Shown here piece by piece: positions 26,036-33,919 of a stretch of DNA of 64,000 bases (position 1 is its first letter; every line of letters starts with the position of its first letter). This DNA is from Pontiellaceae bacterium (lineage in GTDB: Bacteria; Verrucomicrobiota; Kiritimatiellia; Kiritimatiellales; Pontiellaceae): the NCBI GenBank assembly GCA_016937945.1, contig JAFGVP010000062.1:1-64000 (forward strand). Reading direction: 5' to 3'. The notes under the pieces were generated by a model, which ran no database searches, had not been told where the DNA came from, and saw only the letters and a program-made list of their open reading frames with translations. Made by a program: the position numbers and the translations under genes.

Positions 26036-27154
26036 ATGAAAATTCTATTTGTCACTTTTGGATATCTATCTGCAGGGGCGGGCGCTACCCGTTCAGTATC
26101 CCTCTTGAGGGTGCTGGCAGATGCCGGGCATCAGGTTGATGTCGTTGCATCCATGTGTGATATTGCTGAGCACGGTAATATTAATATTCTCTGTGGAGAG
26201 GCCGCGCAGCAATTACCCCGCCGCCGGATTCGTTTACAAACCCTCCGCGCGTTGAGCCGGACGCGGTATGCGGTGATACATGCGGTCGATGATGCCATGT
26301 TGATGGTTTCTCGTTTCCGCATAAAGCGTTCACTTCTCGTTTACGAGGCCTCCCGCTGTTTTTCCGGAACAAGTGGAGAGGCGCCCGGGAGGTACTGGCG
26401 ATTGTTTCCCAATCAATGCCGGCGGGCTGAAGAACGAATGCTTGAGCACTCCTCTCTGGTTTTATGTTCTGGTAATGATCTGTCGGTCAACCTGAAGCGC
26501 ATTGTATCTTCGATTTCTGTCTCTATTATTGAGGATATTCCGGCACAACCACTGTTTCCCGTTCAGGATATTGAGAGGGATGCCGTGCTTTCTTTCTTTC
26601 CATCCGGAACGACGTTCTTAGGGGTTTGCAGCGTGGTTTGCGAAAATTGTGCCGATTTGAGGACCCTGCTGCTGGGGGTCAGGAAGCTTATTGATAAAGT
26701 TCCGGGTGCCGGTTTCTATTTTAAAGGATTGAATCCGGATAAGGCCATAGCGTTGGCAGCAAATCTGGAGATCGAGCGCCGTTGTGTTTTTCTCTCTCCT
26801 CAGGACGAAGGGCGGTTTCTCTCCGCGCTATCTGTTGCTGATACATCGTTGTTCATTCCTCGTCAGGGGGCGCGGTATGCCCATCCCGAAGTTCTATCTT
26901 TGATGAATTCCCCCGCGCTTCTGGTTGCGTTGGATGAGCCGGCATATAATGGAATTCTGTCTGATCGAAACTGCATTCGGGTGGACTACACGGCACAGTC
27001 GATTGCTGATGGACTCTTAAGCGTAAGCCGAGAGCCGCTGTTGGCATTGGGGTTGGTTTCTGAAGCCCGGCAGTTGATCGCCGACCGCTATTCATTTTCA
27101 AGCTTTAAGCACCGGGTGCGAATGGCCTATCACGATTTGACCCACAAACATTAA
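26036..27154 (+). CDS. Glycosyltransferase, GT4-like
   Basis: A 372-residue GT-B fold enzyme. The N-terminal Rossmann half begins MKILFVTFGYLSAGAGATRS, the nucleotide-glycine loop, with VIHAVDDAML following. The C-terminal donor-binding half contains FKGLNPDKAIAL and a weak version of the E-x7-E region around SLFIPRQGARYAHPEVL. It probably transfers a sugar from a nucleotide donor to a lipid or glycan. The degenerate C-terminal motif means activity is not certain. It lies between the TPR protein and comEC genes. Confidence 0.75.
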   Translation: MKILFVTFGYLSAGAGATRSVSLLRVLADAGHQVDVVASMCDIAEHGNINILCGEAAQQLPRRRIRLQTLRALSRTRYAVIHAVDDAMLMVSRFRIKRSLLVYEASRCFSGTSGEAPGRYWRLFPNQCRRAEERMLEHSSLVLCSGNDLSVNLKRIVSSISVSIIEDIPAQPLFPVQDIERDAVLSFFPSGTTFLGVCSVVCENCADLRTLLLGVRKLIDKVPGAGFYFKGLNPDKAIALAANLEIERRCVFLSPQDEGRFLSALSVADTSLFIPRQGARYAHPEVLSLMNSPALLVALDEPAYNGILSDRNCIRVDYTAQSIADGLLSVSREPLLALGLVSEARQLIADRYSFSSFKHRVRMAYHDLTHKH

Positions 27155-27164
27155 GGGAGATGGG

Positions 27165-28706
27165 ATGCTTGCAGTTTATCCATTGAGGCGGCCGCTGGCA
27201 GGCGTCGCACTTTCAATGGTGCTTGGTATTTATATTGCATCCCATGTTTCTTTTCCTGTGTGGGCTTTAGCATGTGTCTGTCTTCTGGCTCTCACCGGAG
27301 CCTGGCTGTCTCGGAGTCGGCGGTATTCCGATACAATTGTTTTTTCCGCAATTGTTCTCCTATCCTCTTTGCATTATCAGGTTTCTGGACACGAGATCCC
27401 GTCCACTTCCATCCTCCATCGGCAGGGTGATCTTCCAATTGATCGGGTTGCGGTAATCGGTCGTGTCTGCGGAAAACCTGTATACCATCCTTTTAAGCAG
27501 TCATCTAAGGGTATGTGGGTTTTCCCGGTTCAGTTGGAAGGAGTGAAGCAGGACGGTCGATGGATGACGCAGCGCGGTGAGATTGATGTCAGGGTCATGG
27601 GCGTTTCTTTATCAACCCCTTCGGCAGAGTATGGTCAGCGGGTGTGGCTGTGGGGACAGCTCCAGTCTCGGAATTACCGTAATCAGAATCCGATTGGAAT
27701 GAAGGTTCCGCAAGGGCGGTTTTGCCGTCCGCTTTCTCCCCCTCGTTTCTCAATGACCGAGTGGGTGCAGTCGTGGAGACGCTCCGCCGGCGAGCGCCTG
27801 CAGCAGGGAATATCGAACCGTCCGCTTCAGTTATCCATTCTTCGATCGCTGATTCTTGGCTATCGAAACGAGATTCCTTCAGAGACCTATGCCTGCTTTC
27901 AACGTACCGGTTCATTGCACATATTTGCCATATCCGGTCTTCATGTTGGAATCATAGGTCTCTTGCTGGCCATCGTTTTGAAATCGATCGGAGTGCCCCG
28001 CGACTGGTTCGGTGTCTGGCTGATTCCATTGCTGCTTGCGTATGTGGCTGCAACCGGAATGAAAGCTTCCGCGCTGCGAGCCGCGGTAATGGCCGGGGTT
28101 TTTCTTCTTGCGCCGCTGTTTCGAAGAAAACCCGATATTCCTTCGTCCGTCGCATTTGCCGCGATTTTTCTGCTACTGCTGAATCCTCATGAAATGGATT
28201 CCGCCGGATTCATTTTTTCATTTGTTGTCGTCTCTTTCATCGTCATGGTTTACGCCGCAATTCCGGAACATTGGTTAACGGGCGGCGGTGTCCGGCGCTA
28301 TAGCCTGTCGCTGCTGATCACCTCCATCGCGGCAAGTCTGGCGTCCATGCCTGTAACAGCCTATTATTTCGGTCGATTTTCCCCGATTGCACTTGTCGGC
28401 AACCTGATCGTTGTTCCGCTTACCTTCTGCACGGTGCTTTCCGGATGGCTATCCATTCTTTTTCCCTGGGCTGCCACCATATTCAATCATGCTTCGTTGG
28501 TATTTATTAATCTCATGCTCTGGGGGATCGGGTTTCTTGACCGAATTCCCGGATCCAGTTTTGCGGTGGAGGCGCCTCCGGTAATCTCCATTGCAATCTG
28601 GTACGGAAGCCTGATTTTATTTCTTGTGCATGCAAGGACCTGGCGGCAGCGCATGTATGCCCTGTCCGGCGCCGGTTGCTCTATTCTGATCGCCTTGCTT
28701 TTTTGA
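27165..28706 (+). CDS. ComEC/Rec2-like membrane protein without the C-terminal nuclease-like domain
   Basis: A 513-residue membrane protein. After two N-terminal helices there is an OB-like domain (about 80-180) and the polytopic competence domain, with [46 protein letters not shown] and the later helices. The family forms the channel for single-stranded DNA uptake. Full ComEC has a metallo-beta-lactamase-like domain after the helices, which is absent here. AAGGGAGAT upstream of ATG 27165 is a good ribosome-binding site. The 3' end overlaps the convergent trhO by 90 bases. It may be a competence channel or a related exporter. Confidence 0.87.
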   Translation: MLAVYPLRRPLAGVALSMVLGIYIASHVSFPVWALACVCLLALTGAWLSRSRRYSDTIVFSAIVLLSSLHYQVSGHEIPSTSILHRQGDLPIDRVAVIGRVCGKPVYHPFKQSSKGMWVFPVQLEGVKQDGRWMTQRGEIDVRVMGVSLSTPSAEYGQRVWLWGQLQSRNYRNQNPIGMKVPQGRFCRPLSPPRFSMTEWVQSWRRSAGERLQQGISNRPLQLSILRSLILGYRNEIPSETYACFQRTGSLHIFAISGLHVGIIGLLLAIVLKSIGVPRDWFGVWLIPLLLAYVAATGMKASALRAAVMAGVFLLAPLFRRKPDIPSSVAFAAIFLLLLNPHEMDSAGFIFSFVVVSFIVMVYAAIPEHWLTGGGVRRYSLSLLITSIAASLASMPVTAYYFGRFSPIALVGNLIVVPLTFCTVLSGWLSILFPWAATIFNHASLVFINLMLWGIGFLDRIPGSSFAVEAPPVISIAIWYGSLILFLVHARTWRQRMYALSGAGCSILIALLF

Positions 28707-29672
28707 GGCGTCTTCTCTTCGGCGTACTTTTTCTGTACGTCGGGCTTTTGCAATCTGCTTCATGGCTCCCCCGATGTGCTCTTCGCCTCGTTCACGGGCC
28801 AGCCCGATCTGTCGTTCCCTTTCCTCGAAACGAGCTCTGCGTTCTTTGGAGTAACTTCCGTGACAGTGAGGGCAACTGACGCCCTCCTGATAGTCAATGC
28901 TTCGCATGTCCTCTTCCGAGATCGGCATTCGACAGGCATGACATTGATAAAATGCGCCTTTTTCAAGGCCATGCCGGACGGATACGCGATTGTCGAATAC
29001 AAAGCATTCTCCCCTCCACATTGACTGATCTTCCGGGACTTCTTCCAGATATTTCAGAATACCGCCCTTCAGGTGGTATACTTCTTCAAATCCAAGTTCC
29101 TTAAGATACGCCGTGGATTTTTCACAGCGGATTCCTCCCGTACAGAACATGGCGACTTTACGATGGCGGGCCGGATCAAGGTTCTGTTGTACATAATCGG
29201 GGAACTCTCTGAATGTCGCGGTTTTGGGATTCACGGCATTTTCAAAGGTCCCGATACCGAATTCATAATCGTTTCGCGTGTCGATCAACAAGGTGTCCGG
29301 TTCCATGATCAGCTTATTCCAATCACGGGGTTCAACATAGGTTCCTGCCGTCTGCCCGGGGTCTATGCCGGGTACGCCCATGGTAACGATCTCCTTTTTT
29401 AGCCTTACTTTGGTCCGGTAAAACGGATTCTCGTTGTTCAGGGACTCTTTGCAGACGAGGTCCTTTAGGCGAGGGTCTGACTTTAATCGGCAGAGTAATG
29501 CATCAATGGCTTCGCGCGATCCGGCAACCGTTGCATTAATTCCCTCCGGCGCGAGAAGGAGTGTTCCTTTGATACCGTGCTCCTGCATAAAGTCGAACAG
29601 GGGCGATCTCAGTGCATTGCAGTCTTCAAGCCGCACGAATTTATATAAAGCGCATATAACAATGGGTTTCAT
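28617..29672 (-). CDS. trhO: tRNA uridine(34) hydroxylase TrhO (rhodanese family)
   Basis: A 351-residue enzyme that adds a hydroxyl to U34 of tRNA for 5-oxyacetyl uridine synthesis using O2 or alternative routes. The N-terminal RNA-binding-like domain is followed by a rhodanese domain with the active cysteine in [16 protein letters not shown], then a zinc-binding CHACRMPIS and CPHCHG region and a long basic C-terminus. The frame is open about 40 codons upstream, but ATG 29672 gives the family start [12 protein letters not shown]. Its last 30 codons overlap the end of the convergent comEC. Confidence 0.93.
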   Translation of the reverse strand: MKPIVICALYKFVRLEDCNALRSPLFDFMQEHGIKGTLLLAPEGINATVAGSREAIDALLCRLKSDPRLKDLVCKESLNNENPFYRTKVRLKKEIVTMGVPGIDPGQTAGTYVEPRDWNKLIMEPDTLLIDTRNDYEFGIGTFENAVNPKTATFREFPDYVQQNLDPARHRKVAMFCTGGIRCEKSTAYLKELGFEEVYHLKGGILKYLEEVPEDQSMWRGECFVFDNRVSVRHGLEKGAFYQCHACRMPISEEDMRSIDYQEGVSCPHCHGSYSKERRARFEERERQIGLARERGEEHIGGAMKQIAKARRTEKVRRREDASKKQGDQNRATGAGQGIHALPPGPCMHKK

Positions 29673-29731
29673 GGTTGTGTGGTTTATCGGCAGAAAACGC
29701 CGCAAGCAACCAACTATAGTGAATAATAAGT

Positions 29732-30397
29732 TCAGCCGTGAAAGAATACTTCCCGGTGAATCTGCGGAAGCCCGATTCCTTTTCCCTGCAGCCATGCTGA
29801 AACCTCGTTTACCATGCTTTCAAGTCCGCAACAGTAATAGTGGGTAGTTCCATCCAGCGAAAGAGAGTCAAGAAGTCCCGTAATGCGACCCTGAAAATGG
29901 TCTTTTGATGGCTCTCTGGATACTGCAAGTATGGAGGAGCCTCGACGATTGAATCGATCGAATCCAATGGCATCATTCCGCGTGCGGACGCCGTAAAGTA
30001 CCTTGGTCGGGACTTTTTCAAAGGTATTCAGGTAGGAGAGAAATGGAGCCACGCCGGTTCCTGTTGCCATAAAGACAAACGGGGCATCGCCGATATCCTG
30101 CCCGGGTCGGAACCATCCGAACGGCGGGCTTATACGGATTTCATCGCCGGGTTTTCGGTTCATCAGCCATGGAGAAACCTCGCCGTCTTTCATGCTGCGT
30201 ATGACGAATCGAAGATCCTCTTCGTTGGTACCGGACGCAATACTGTAAGGTCGCGACTTTGCTTCATCGGTGTATAGGGCCACACAATCCCCTGGTAAAA
30301 ATTCAAGTCCGTTACGCTCGACGGATAGTTCAAAAAGATCATCGCTGAAGATGCTGACCTGTATGACTGAATGACGGCTATAGTTTAGATTAATCAT
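29732..30397 (-). CDS. Ferredoxin/flavodoxin--NADP+ reductase family protein
   Basis: A 221-residue flavoprotein. The FAD-binding RPYSIAS is near residue 50, the NAD(P)-ribose binding [11 protein letters not shown] near residue 115, and the C-terminal [10 protein letters not shown] and IHREVFFHG are typical of Fpr-like reductases that pass electrons between NAD(P)H and ferredoxin. In this anaerobic context it may link NADPH to the ferredoxin pool. ATG 30397 has GAGG seven bases upstream. trhO follows on the same strand after 59 bases. Confidence 0.87.
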   Translation of the reverse strand: MINLNYSRHSVIQVSIFSDDLFELSVERNGLEFLPGDCVALYTDEAKSRPYSIASGTNEEDLRFVIRSMKDGEVSPWLMNRKPGDEIRISPPFGWFRPGQDIGDAPFVFMATGTGVAPFLSYLNTFEKVPTKVLYGVRTRNDAIGFDRFNRRGSSILAVSREPSKDHFQGRITGLLDSLSLDGTTHYYCCGLESMVNEVSAWLQGKGIGLPQIHREVFFHG

Positions 30398-30459
30398 GAT
30401 ATTCCTCAATTATCTGGTGCGAGGGTTATCTATGATTTGGCTCATAATTGCAACTGTGT

Positions 30460-31395
30460 CTAAACAGTGGGCTGCTTTTCCTTCAGCTGATCGTAGAGTC
30501 TTTCCGTTTCAGGCATCAAAACGCCGGCTCTTTTTGCAAGGCGTAACGGATTCCCGTAAATGCTCTCAATTTCCATTGGATTTCCCCGGTCATAATCGAG
30601 CTTCATGCTGGGGGCATAGGGCCGCATCTTTTCCGTATCGGTCATCATTTTATTGATGAATGCCTGCTCAATCGGGCGCGCGCAGACCTCCGCCGCTGCG
30701 GCAACCTCATCCATCATGATCCGGCATCGGTTGCGGGTGTCTTCCCGGCGAACAAGCTCGTCAGTCAGCAAGTCATGAATAACGGACATTCCGTTGAAGG
30801 GAATGTTCCACACCAGTTTTTTCCATCGGGCCAGCATGAGATCCTCGATCAGCCGGATCGGAATACCGGCGGTTTCCATTTCCTTCCCGATCGTTTTCAT
30901 TCGGGGAGTGACTCCTGCCGGCACGCCATCCGGAGTATATTCTCCGATCGTGATGAGTCCATAATCGAGATGCCGGATATGACCTGGTGCGATTTTACTG
31001 GAACATAAAAAGCAGAGGCCGCCCAGGATTCGGTCTGCGCCGATAGATTCAGCGATTGCAGCTTCGCTTCCCAGTCCGTTCTGAAGGGTCAGTACCACGC
31101 CGTGCCGGCAAAGAAGACGGGGGAGAATCTCCGGAAGTAAATGATTTGCAGTGGTTTTAAGAGCCACAATGACCACATCGCTACGTGGTACCTGATCAGC
31201 ACTTGAAAACGCATGGACCGAGGGAAGACAAAAATCTCCGTTACGGGATTCAATAACCAAACCGTTTTCCAAAACGTGTTCATAATCGCGATTCAGCAGA
31301 AAGCGGACATCGTGTCCGGCACGCTGGAGAAGTGCTCCGTAATATCCGCCCACCGCTCCGGTGCCGACGATCGTATAGGTATTCTTTGGTGTCAT
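30460..31395 (-). CDS. panE: 2-dehydropantoate 2-reductase family protein
   Basis: A 311-residue NADPH-dependent oxidoreductase that reduces ketopantoate to pantoate for coenzyme A synthesis. Rossmann motif IVGTGAVGGYYGALLQRAG near residue 8, LTLQNGLGSE near residue 105, and the catalytic lysine in RWKKLVWNIPFNGMSV followed by the family helix bundle. Some members of this superfamily act on other 2-oxo acids, so the symbol is the most likely assignment. A terminator for the upstream small regulator gene lies 34 bases before the start. Confidence 0.85.
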   Translation of the reverse strand: MTPKNTYTIVGTGAVGGYYGALLQRAGHDVRFLLNRDYEHVLENGLVIESRNGDFCLPSVHAFSSADQVPRSDVVIVALKTTANHLLPEILPRLLCRHGVVLTLQNGLGSEAAIAESIGADRILGGLCFLCSSKIAPGHIRHLDYGLITIGEYTPDGVPAGVTPRMKTIGKEMETAGIPIRLIEDLMLARWKKLVWNIPFNGMSVIHDLLTDELVRREDTRNRCRIMMDEVAAAAEVCARPIEQAFINKMMTDTEKMRPYAPSMKLDYDRGNPMEIESIYGNPLRLAKRAGVLMPETERLYDQLKEKQPTV

Positions 31396-31428
31396 ATATC
31401 GGTCAATATGTCATAGGACAAATTCGAC

Positions 31429-31463
31429 AAAAAGAAAAACCGGCTCCCCGCAAAGGAAGCCGG
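31429..31463 (-). terminator. Terminator after the ribbon-helix-helix gene
   Basis: Read on the minus strand, CCGGCT (31463-31458) pairs with AGCCGG (31445-31440) and is followed by TTTTTCTTTTT, a typical intrinsic terminator 27 bases after the stop. Confidence 0.8.
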
Positions 31464-31489
31464 CTGCGCTGTAATCAACCGGGTCGTGA

Positions 31490-31669
31490 TCAGTTTTCCT
31501 TCAACTGCAGCTTTTTCCCCGATTTCAGCCAGTCACCAAGGATGATCTTGCAATAGGCACCTGTGGACAGTTGCATGGATGCAGCACGTCGTTCCAGGTC
31601 CTGGGCCATCTCCATTTTCATGTTGATGCCGATTGTTTTTGTTCCTTTTCCTGCCGGATTGGTAGCCAT
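31490..31669 (-). CDS. Small ribbon-helix-helix-like protein
   Basis: A 59-residue basic protein: a strand (KTIGINMKM), a helix (MAQDLERRAASMQ) and a second helix (GAYCKIILGDWLKSG). This beta-alpha-alpha order and size are those of MetJ/Arc-type regulators and antitoxins. The ribosome-binding site AGGAGGT nine bases before ATG 31669 is close to perfect. The frame is open about 78 codons further but without a site. A toxin partner is not seen nearby, so it is either a stand-alone DNA-binding protein or a nucleoid factor. Confidence 0.72.
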   Translation of the reverse strand: MATNPAGKGTKTIGINMKMEMAQDLERRAASMQLSTGAYCKIILGDWLKSGKKLQLKEN

Positions 31670-31838
31670 AGGTCTACCTCCTTTCCTATGACTGCAATTT
31701 ACCGGCCTCAGTAAATCATGCAAATATTTCTTTATCATAGAAATTCTTATATCAGGCGGAGTTCTTGCTAAATATTTTCCCTGATAAAAACAGAATAACG
31801 GGATAATTTCGGGGTATTGCACGCTCTTCCTGCAGGAT

Positions 31839-32651
31839 CTAAGAACGAGTTCTTCGTTGTCTAACCGCTTCGTAAAGAATAACTGCTGCTGCAGTGGATA
31901 CATTCAGGGAGTCATTACGGCCGAGCATGGGAATCGAGACTGAAACATCGGCTGCATTTTTCCACTTCTCGGAAAGGCCTTCGTCTTCTGCTCCGACGAC
32001 AATGGCGGTTCCGCGGCGCATATCGACCGAGGTATACTCCATTACGGCATCCGGGACGGCGGCCACGGATTGGATTCCGCGATCTGCCAGCCATTTGATG
32101 ACCTCATCCGATGAGGCTTCGGCAACCGGAATGAAAAACAGGGTGCCAATGCTGGAACGGATGACGTTGGGATTGCTGAGGTCGGTCTTATAGTCGCAGG
32201 CGATCACCGCATCGACACCCGTTGCGTCGGCGGTTCGGAGAATCGTGCCGAGGTTTCCGGGCTTTTCAATGTCTTCGGCAATCAGCAGCAACGGGGATTC
32301 CGGGAGGTTTAACTGATCGAGTCTTTTTCCCACCAGGGGTGAGAGGGCAATCAGCCCGTCGGGGGTATCACGATAGGAAATTTTTCGGAATGCGCTTTCG
32401 GAGCAACGAAAAACAGGTGTTCCTCTGTCCTGGACTTGCTGAGTCAGATCGCCGGCATGTAGGTCAAGATAGAGTTCCGGACAATAATACAGCTCCTTAA
32501 AACACCAGCCACTTTCCGTTGCACGTTGTATTTCACGAAACCCTTCGACGAGCGTTGTTCCCGTTTCCTGCCTGACTTTATTTTTGCGCAGGCGCACAGC
32601 CGCCTTGATTCGAGGATTCTGCGGGCTTTCGATCGTTATTGGTTTTTCCAT
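31839..32651 (-). CDS. TrmH/SpoU-type RNA 2'-O-methyltransferase
   Basis: A 270-residue SPOUT methyltransferase that uses S-adenosylmethionine. N-terminal substrate-binding domain (SPQNPRIKAAVRLRKNKVRQE, then LVEGFREI), then motif 1 IEKPGNLGTILRTADATG with the catalytic Arg, motif 2 VVGAEDEGLS and motif 3 IPMLGRNDSLNVSTAAAV with the knot. Target may be rRNA (RlmB-like) or tRNA. Its start overlaps the stop of the Mur-like ligase by 16 bases, so translation is coupled. Confidence 0.93.
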   Translation of the reverse strand: MEKPITIESPQNPRIKAAVRLRKNKVRQETGTTLVEGFREIQRATESGWCFKELYYCPELYLDLHAGDLTQQVQDRGTPVFRCSESAFRKISYRDTPDGLIALSPLVGKRLDQLNLPESPLLLIAEDIEKPGNLGTILRTADATGVDAVIACDYKTDLSNPNVIRSSIGTLFFIPVAEASSDEVIKWLADRGIQSVAAVPDAVMEYTSVDMRRGTAIVVGAEDEGLSEKWKNAADVSVSIPMLGRNDSLNVSTAAAVILYEAVRQRRTRS

Positions 32652-33910
32652 TCTTCTACCAGTTTATGTGCAAACAAAGGCAGTTGCGGATCTCTGGCAC
32701 CCATGCCGAGAATCGCGCTTCCCGGTCCGGCCTGAGTCCGGAGCCGTTGCCCCAAAACATCGTAGTCTGGAACATATTCAACGGGGATGCCAGCCGAATT
32801 AAGGCGATGGACCAGATCTTCTGAGGTGGTTTTGCGCTGGACGGTTCCGCCGGCATAATAGACCGGCAGGATGTAAACGGTTCCGCCGGTGGATTTCCAG
32901 TGCTCCGTAAATATCTCGATGAGATCACTCATCCCCTGATAAAGCGGCGTAAATCCGTGCGGACGCCAGTATGCCTGTACCTGTTCAAAAGCGCCGGACA
33001 CCGCCGACAGGGCCGCCGCAATTTTTGCGGCATTATGCGCATAGTCGTCCATGATCGTGACTCCGTCGGCGATGCCGACCATTTCAAGACGGCGCTCGAT
33101 GCCCTTGAATCGGGCCAGCGCGTCGCGAACCTTGTGGAGGTCGAGATCCAATGCTTCGCACATTCGTACGGCGCATTGTGCATTTTCAAGATTGTGGCGA
33201 CCGGTCAGGGTAATCGAAAATTCAATGTTCCGATAGCTGAAGGATTGCGGTCCTGTCTGTTCAAGAGGATGGCTGTTTCCTTCAATTATCGTTTCAGCCG
33301 TCTGCGCTCGGAACTGGTCGAACATGTCCTGAAGCTCGTCCAGCTCATAATGATCGCGCGAAATATTGGTAATAATACTGTGTTCCGGATGAAACCGCAG
33401 GAAGGATTTATCGGACTCATCGGCCTCAATCACCCAGAGGTTTCTGTTTCCCGTGCGTACATTTCCCGGATTTGTGTCGGATTTCCAGTTAAGAACCGCG
33501 GCGCCGTTATAGACGGTCGGGTTCAGTTCAAGCTGTTCGAGCAACCATCCAAGCATTCCGGTCGTTGTCGTTTTTCCGGCGGTGCCGGCCACAGCGATGA
33601 GCTTGCTTCCGCCGACCAGTTGATTCAGAAATTCAGCACGATGGAGCAGGGGGATCCCGTATTGCTGCGCCTTCTGAAGATCCGGATTGTCCTGTTCAAT
33701 GGCGGTGCTGAATACAACCTGTGATGTCGGTTCCTGAATTCCACTGCCGTCCTGCGGGACGATCCGCACGCCCATCTTTTTCAGGCAGGTCAGCAGTACA
33801 CTGTTTACGGTGCGATCAGAGCCGCTGACTTCATATCCTGCCGCCTGCGAAAGTTGGGCGAGGCCGTTCATGCCGACCCCGCCGACTCCGATAAAGTGGA
33901 CGTGCTTCAT
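32636..33910 (-). CDS. MurC/Mpl-like Mur ligase, atypical
   Basis: A 424-residue ATP-dependent ligase. The MurC-type UDP-binding motif IGVGGVGMNGLA is at the N-terminus, the ATP loop is GTAGKTTTTGML near residue 115, and the middle domain contains the lysine/Glu region VIEADESDKSF. The C-terminal substrate motif reads DDYAHNAAKI. Canonical MurC has GTHGKTTTT and DD[YF][GA]HHP, so two conserved His/Pro positions are lost, and the protein is short for MurC. It probably acts on UDP-MurNAc or a related acid, but which one is unclear. Followed by a TrmH gene, preceded by a secretin gene. Confidence 0.8.
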   Translation of the reverse strand: MKHVHFIGVGGVGMNGLAQLSQAAGYEVSGSDRTVNSVLLTCLKKMGVRIVPQDGSGIQEPTSQVVFSTAIEQDNPDLQKAQQYGIPLLHRAEFLNQLVGGSKLIAVAGTAGKTTTTGMLGWLLEQLELNPTVYNGAAVLNWKSDTNPGNVRTGNRNLWVIEADESDKSFLRFHPEHSIITNISRDHYELDELQDMFDQFRAQTAETIIEGNSHPLEQTGPQSFSYRNIEFSITLTGRHNLENAQCAVRMCEALDLDLHKVRDALARFKGIERRLEMVGIADGVTIMDDYAHNAAKIAAALSAVSGAFEQVQAYWRPHGFTPLYQGMSDLIEIFTEHWKSTGGTVYILPVYYAGGTVQRKTTSEDLVHRLNSAGIPVEYVPDYDVLGQRLRTQAGPGSAILGMGARDPQLPLFAHKLVEEWKNQ

Positions 33911-33919
33911 GCGCCGTTG

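Noticed and set aside
26036-28706. A competence operon
   Set aside because: Only the ComEC-like gene belongs; the neighbours are a TPR protein and a glycosyltransferase, and the DNA-binding and nuclease-like parts are absent.
31490-31669. Antitoxin of a toxin-antitoxin pair
   Set aside because: No toxin-like small gene lies next to it; the neighbours are a TrmH methyltransferase and panE.
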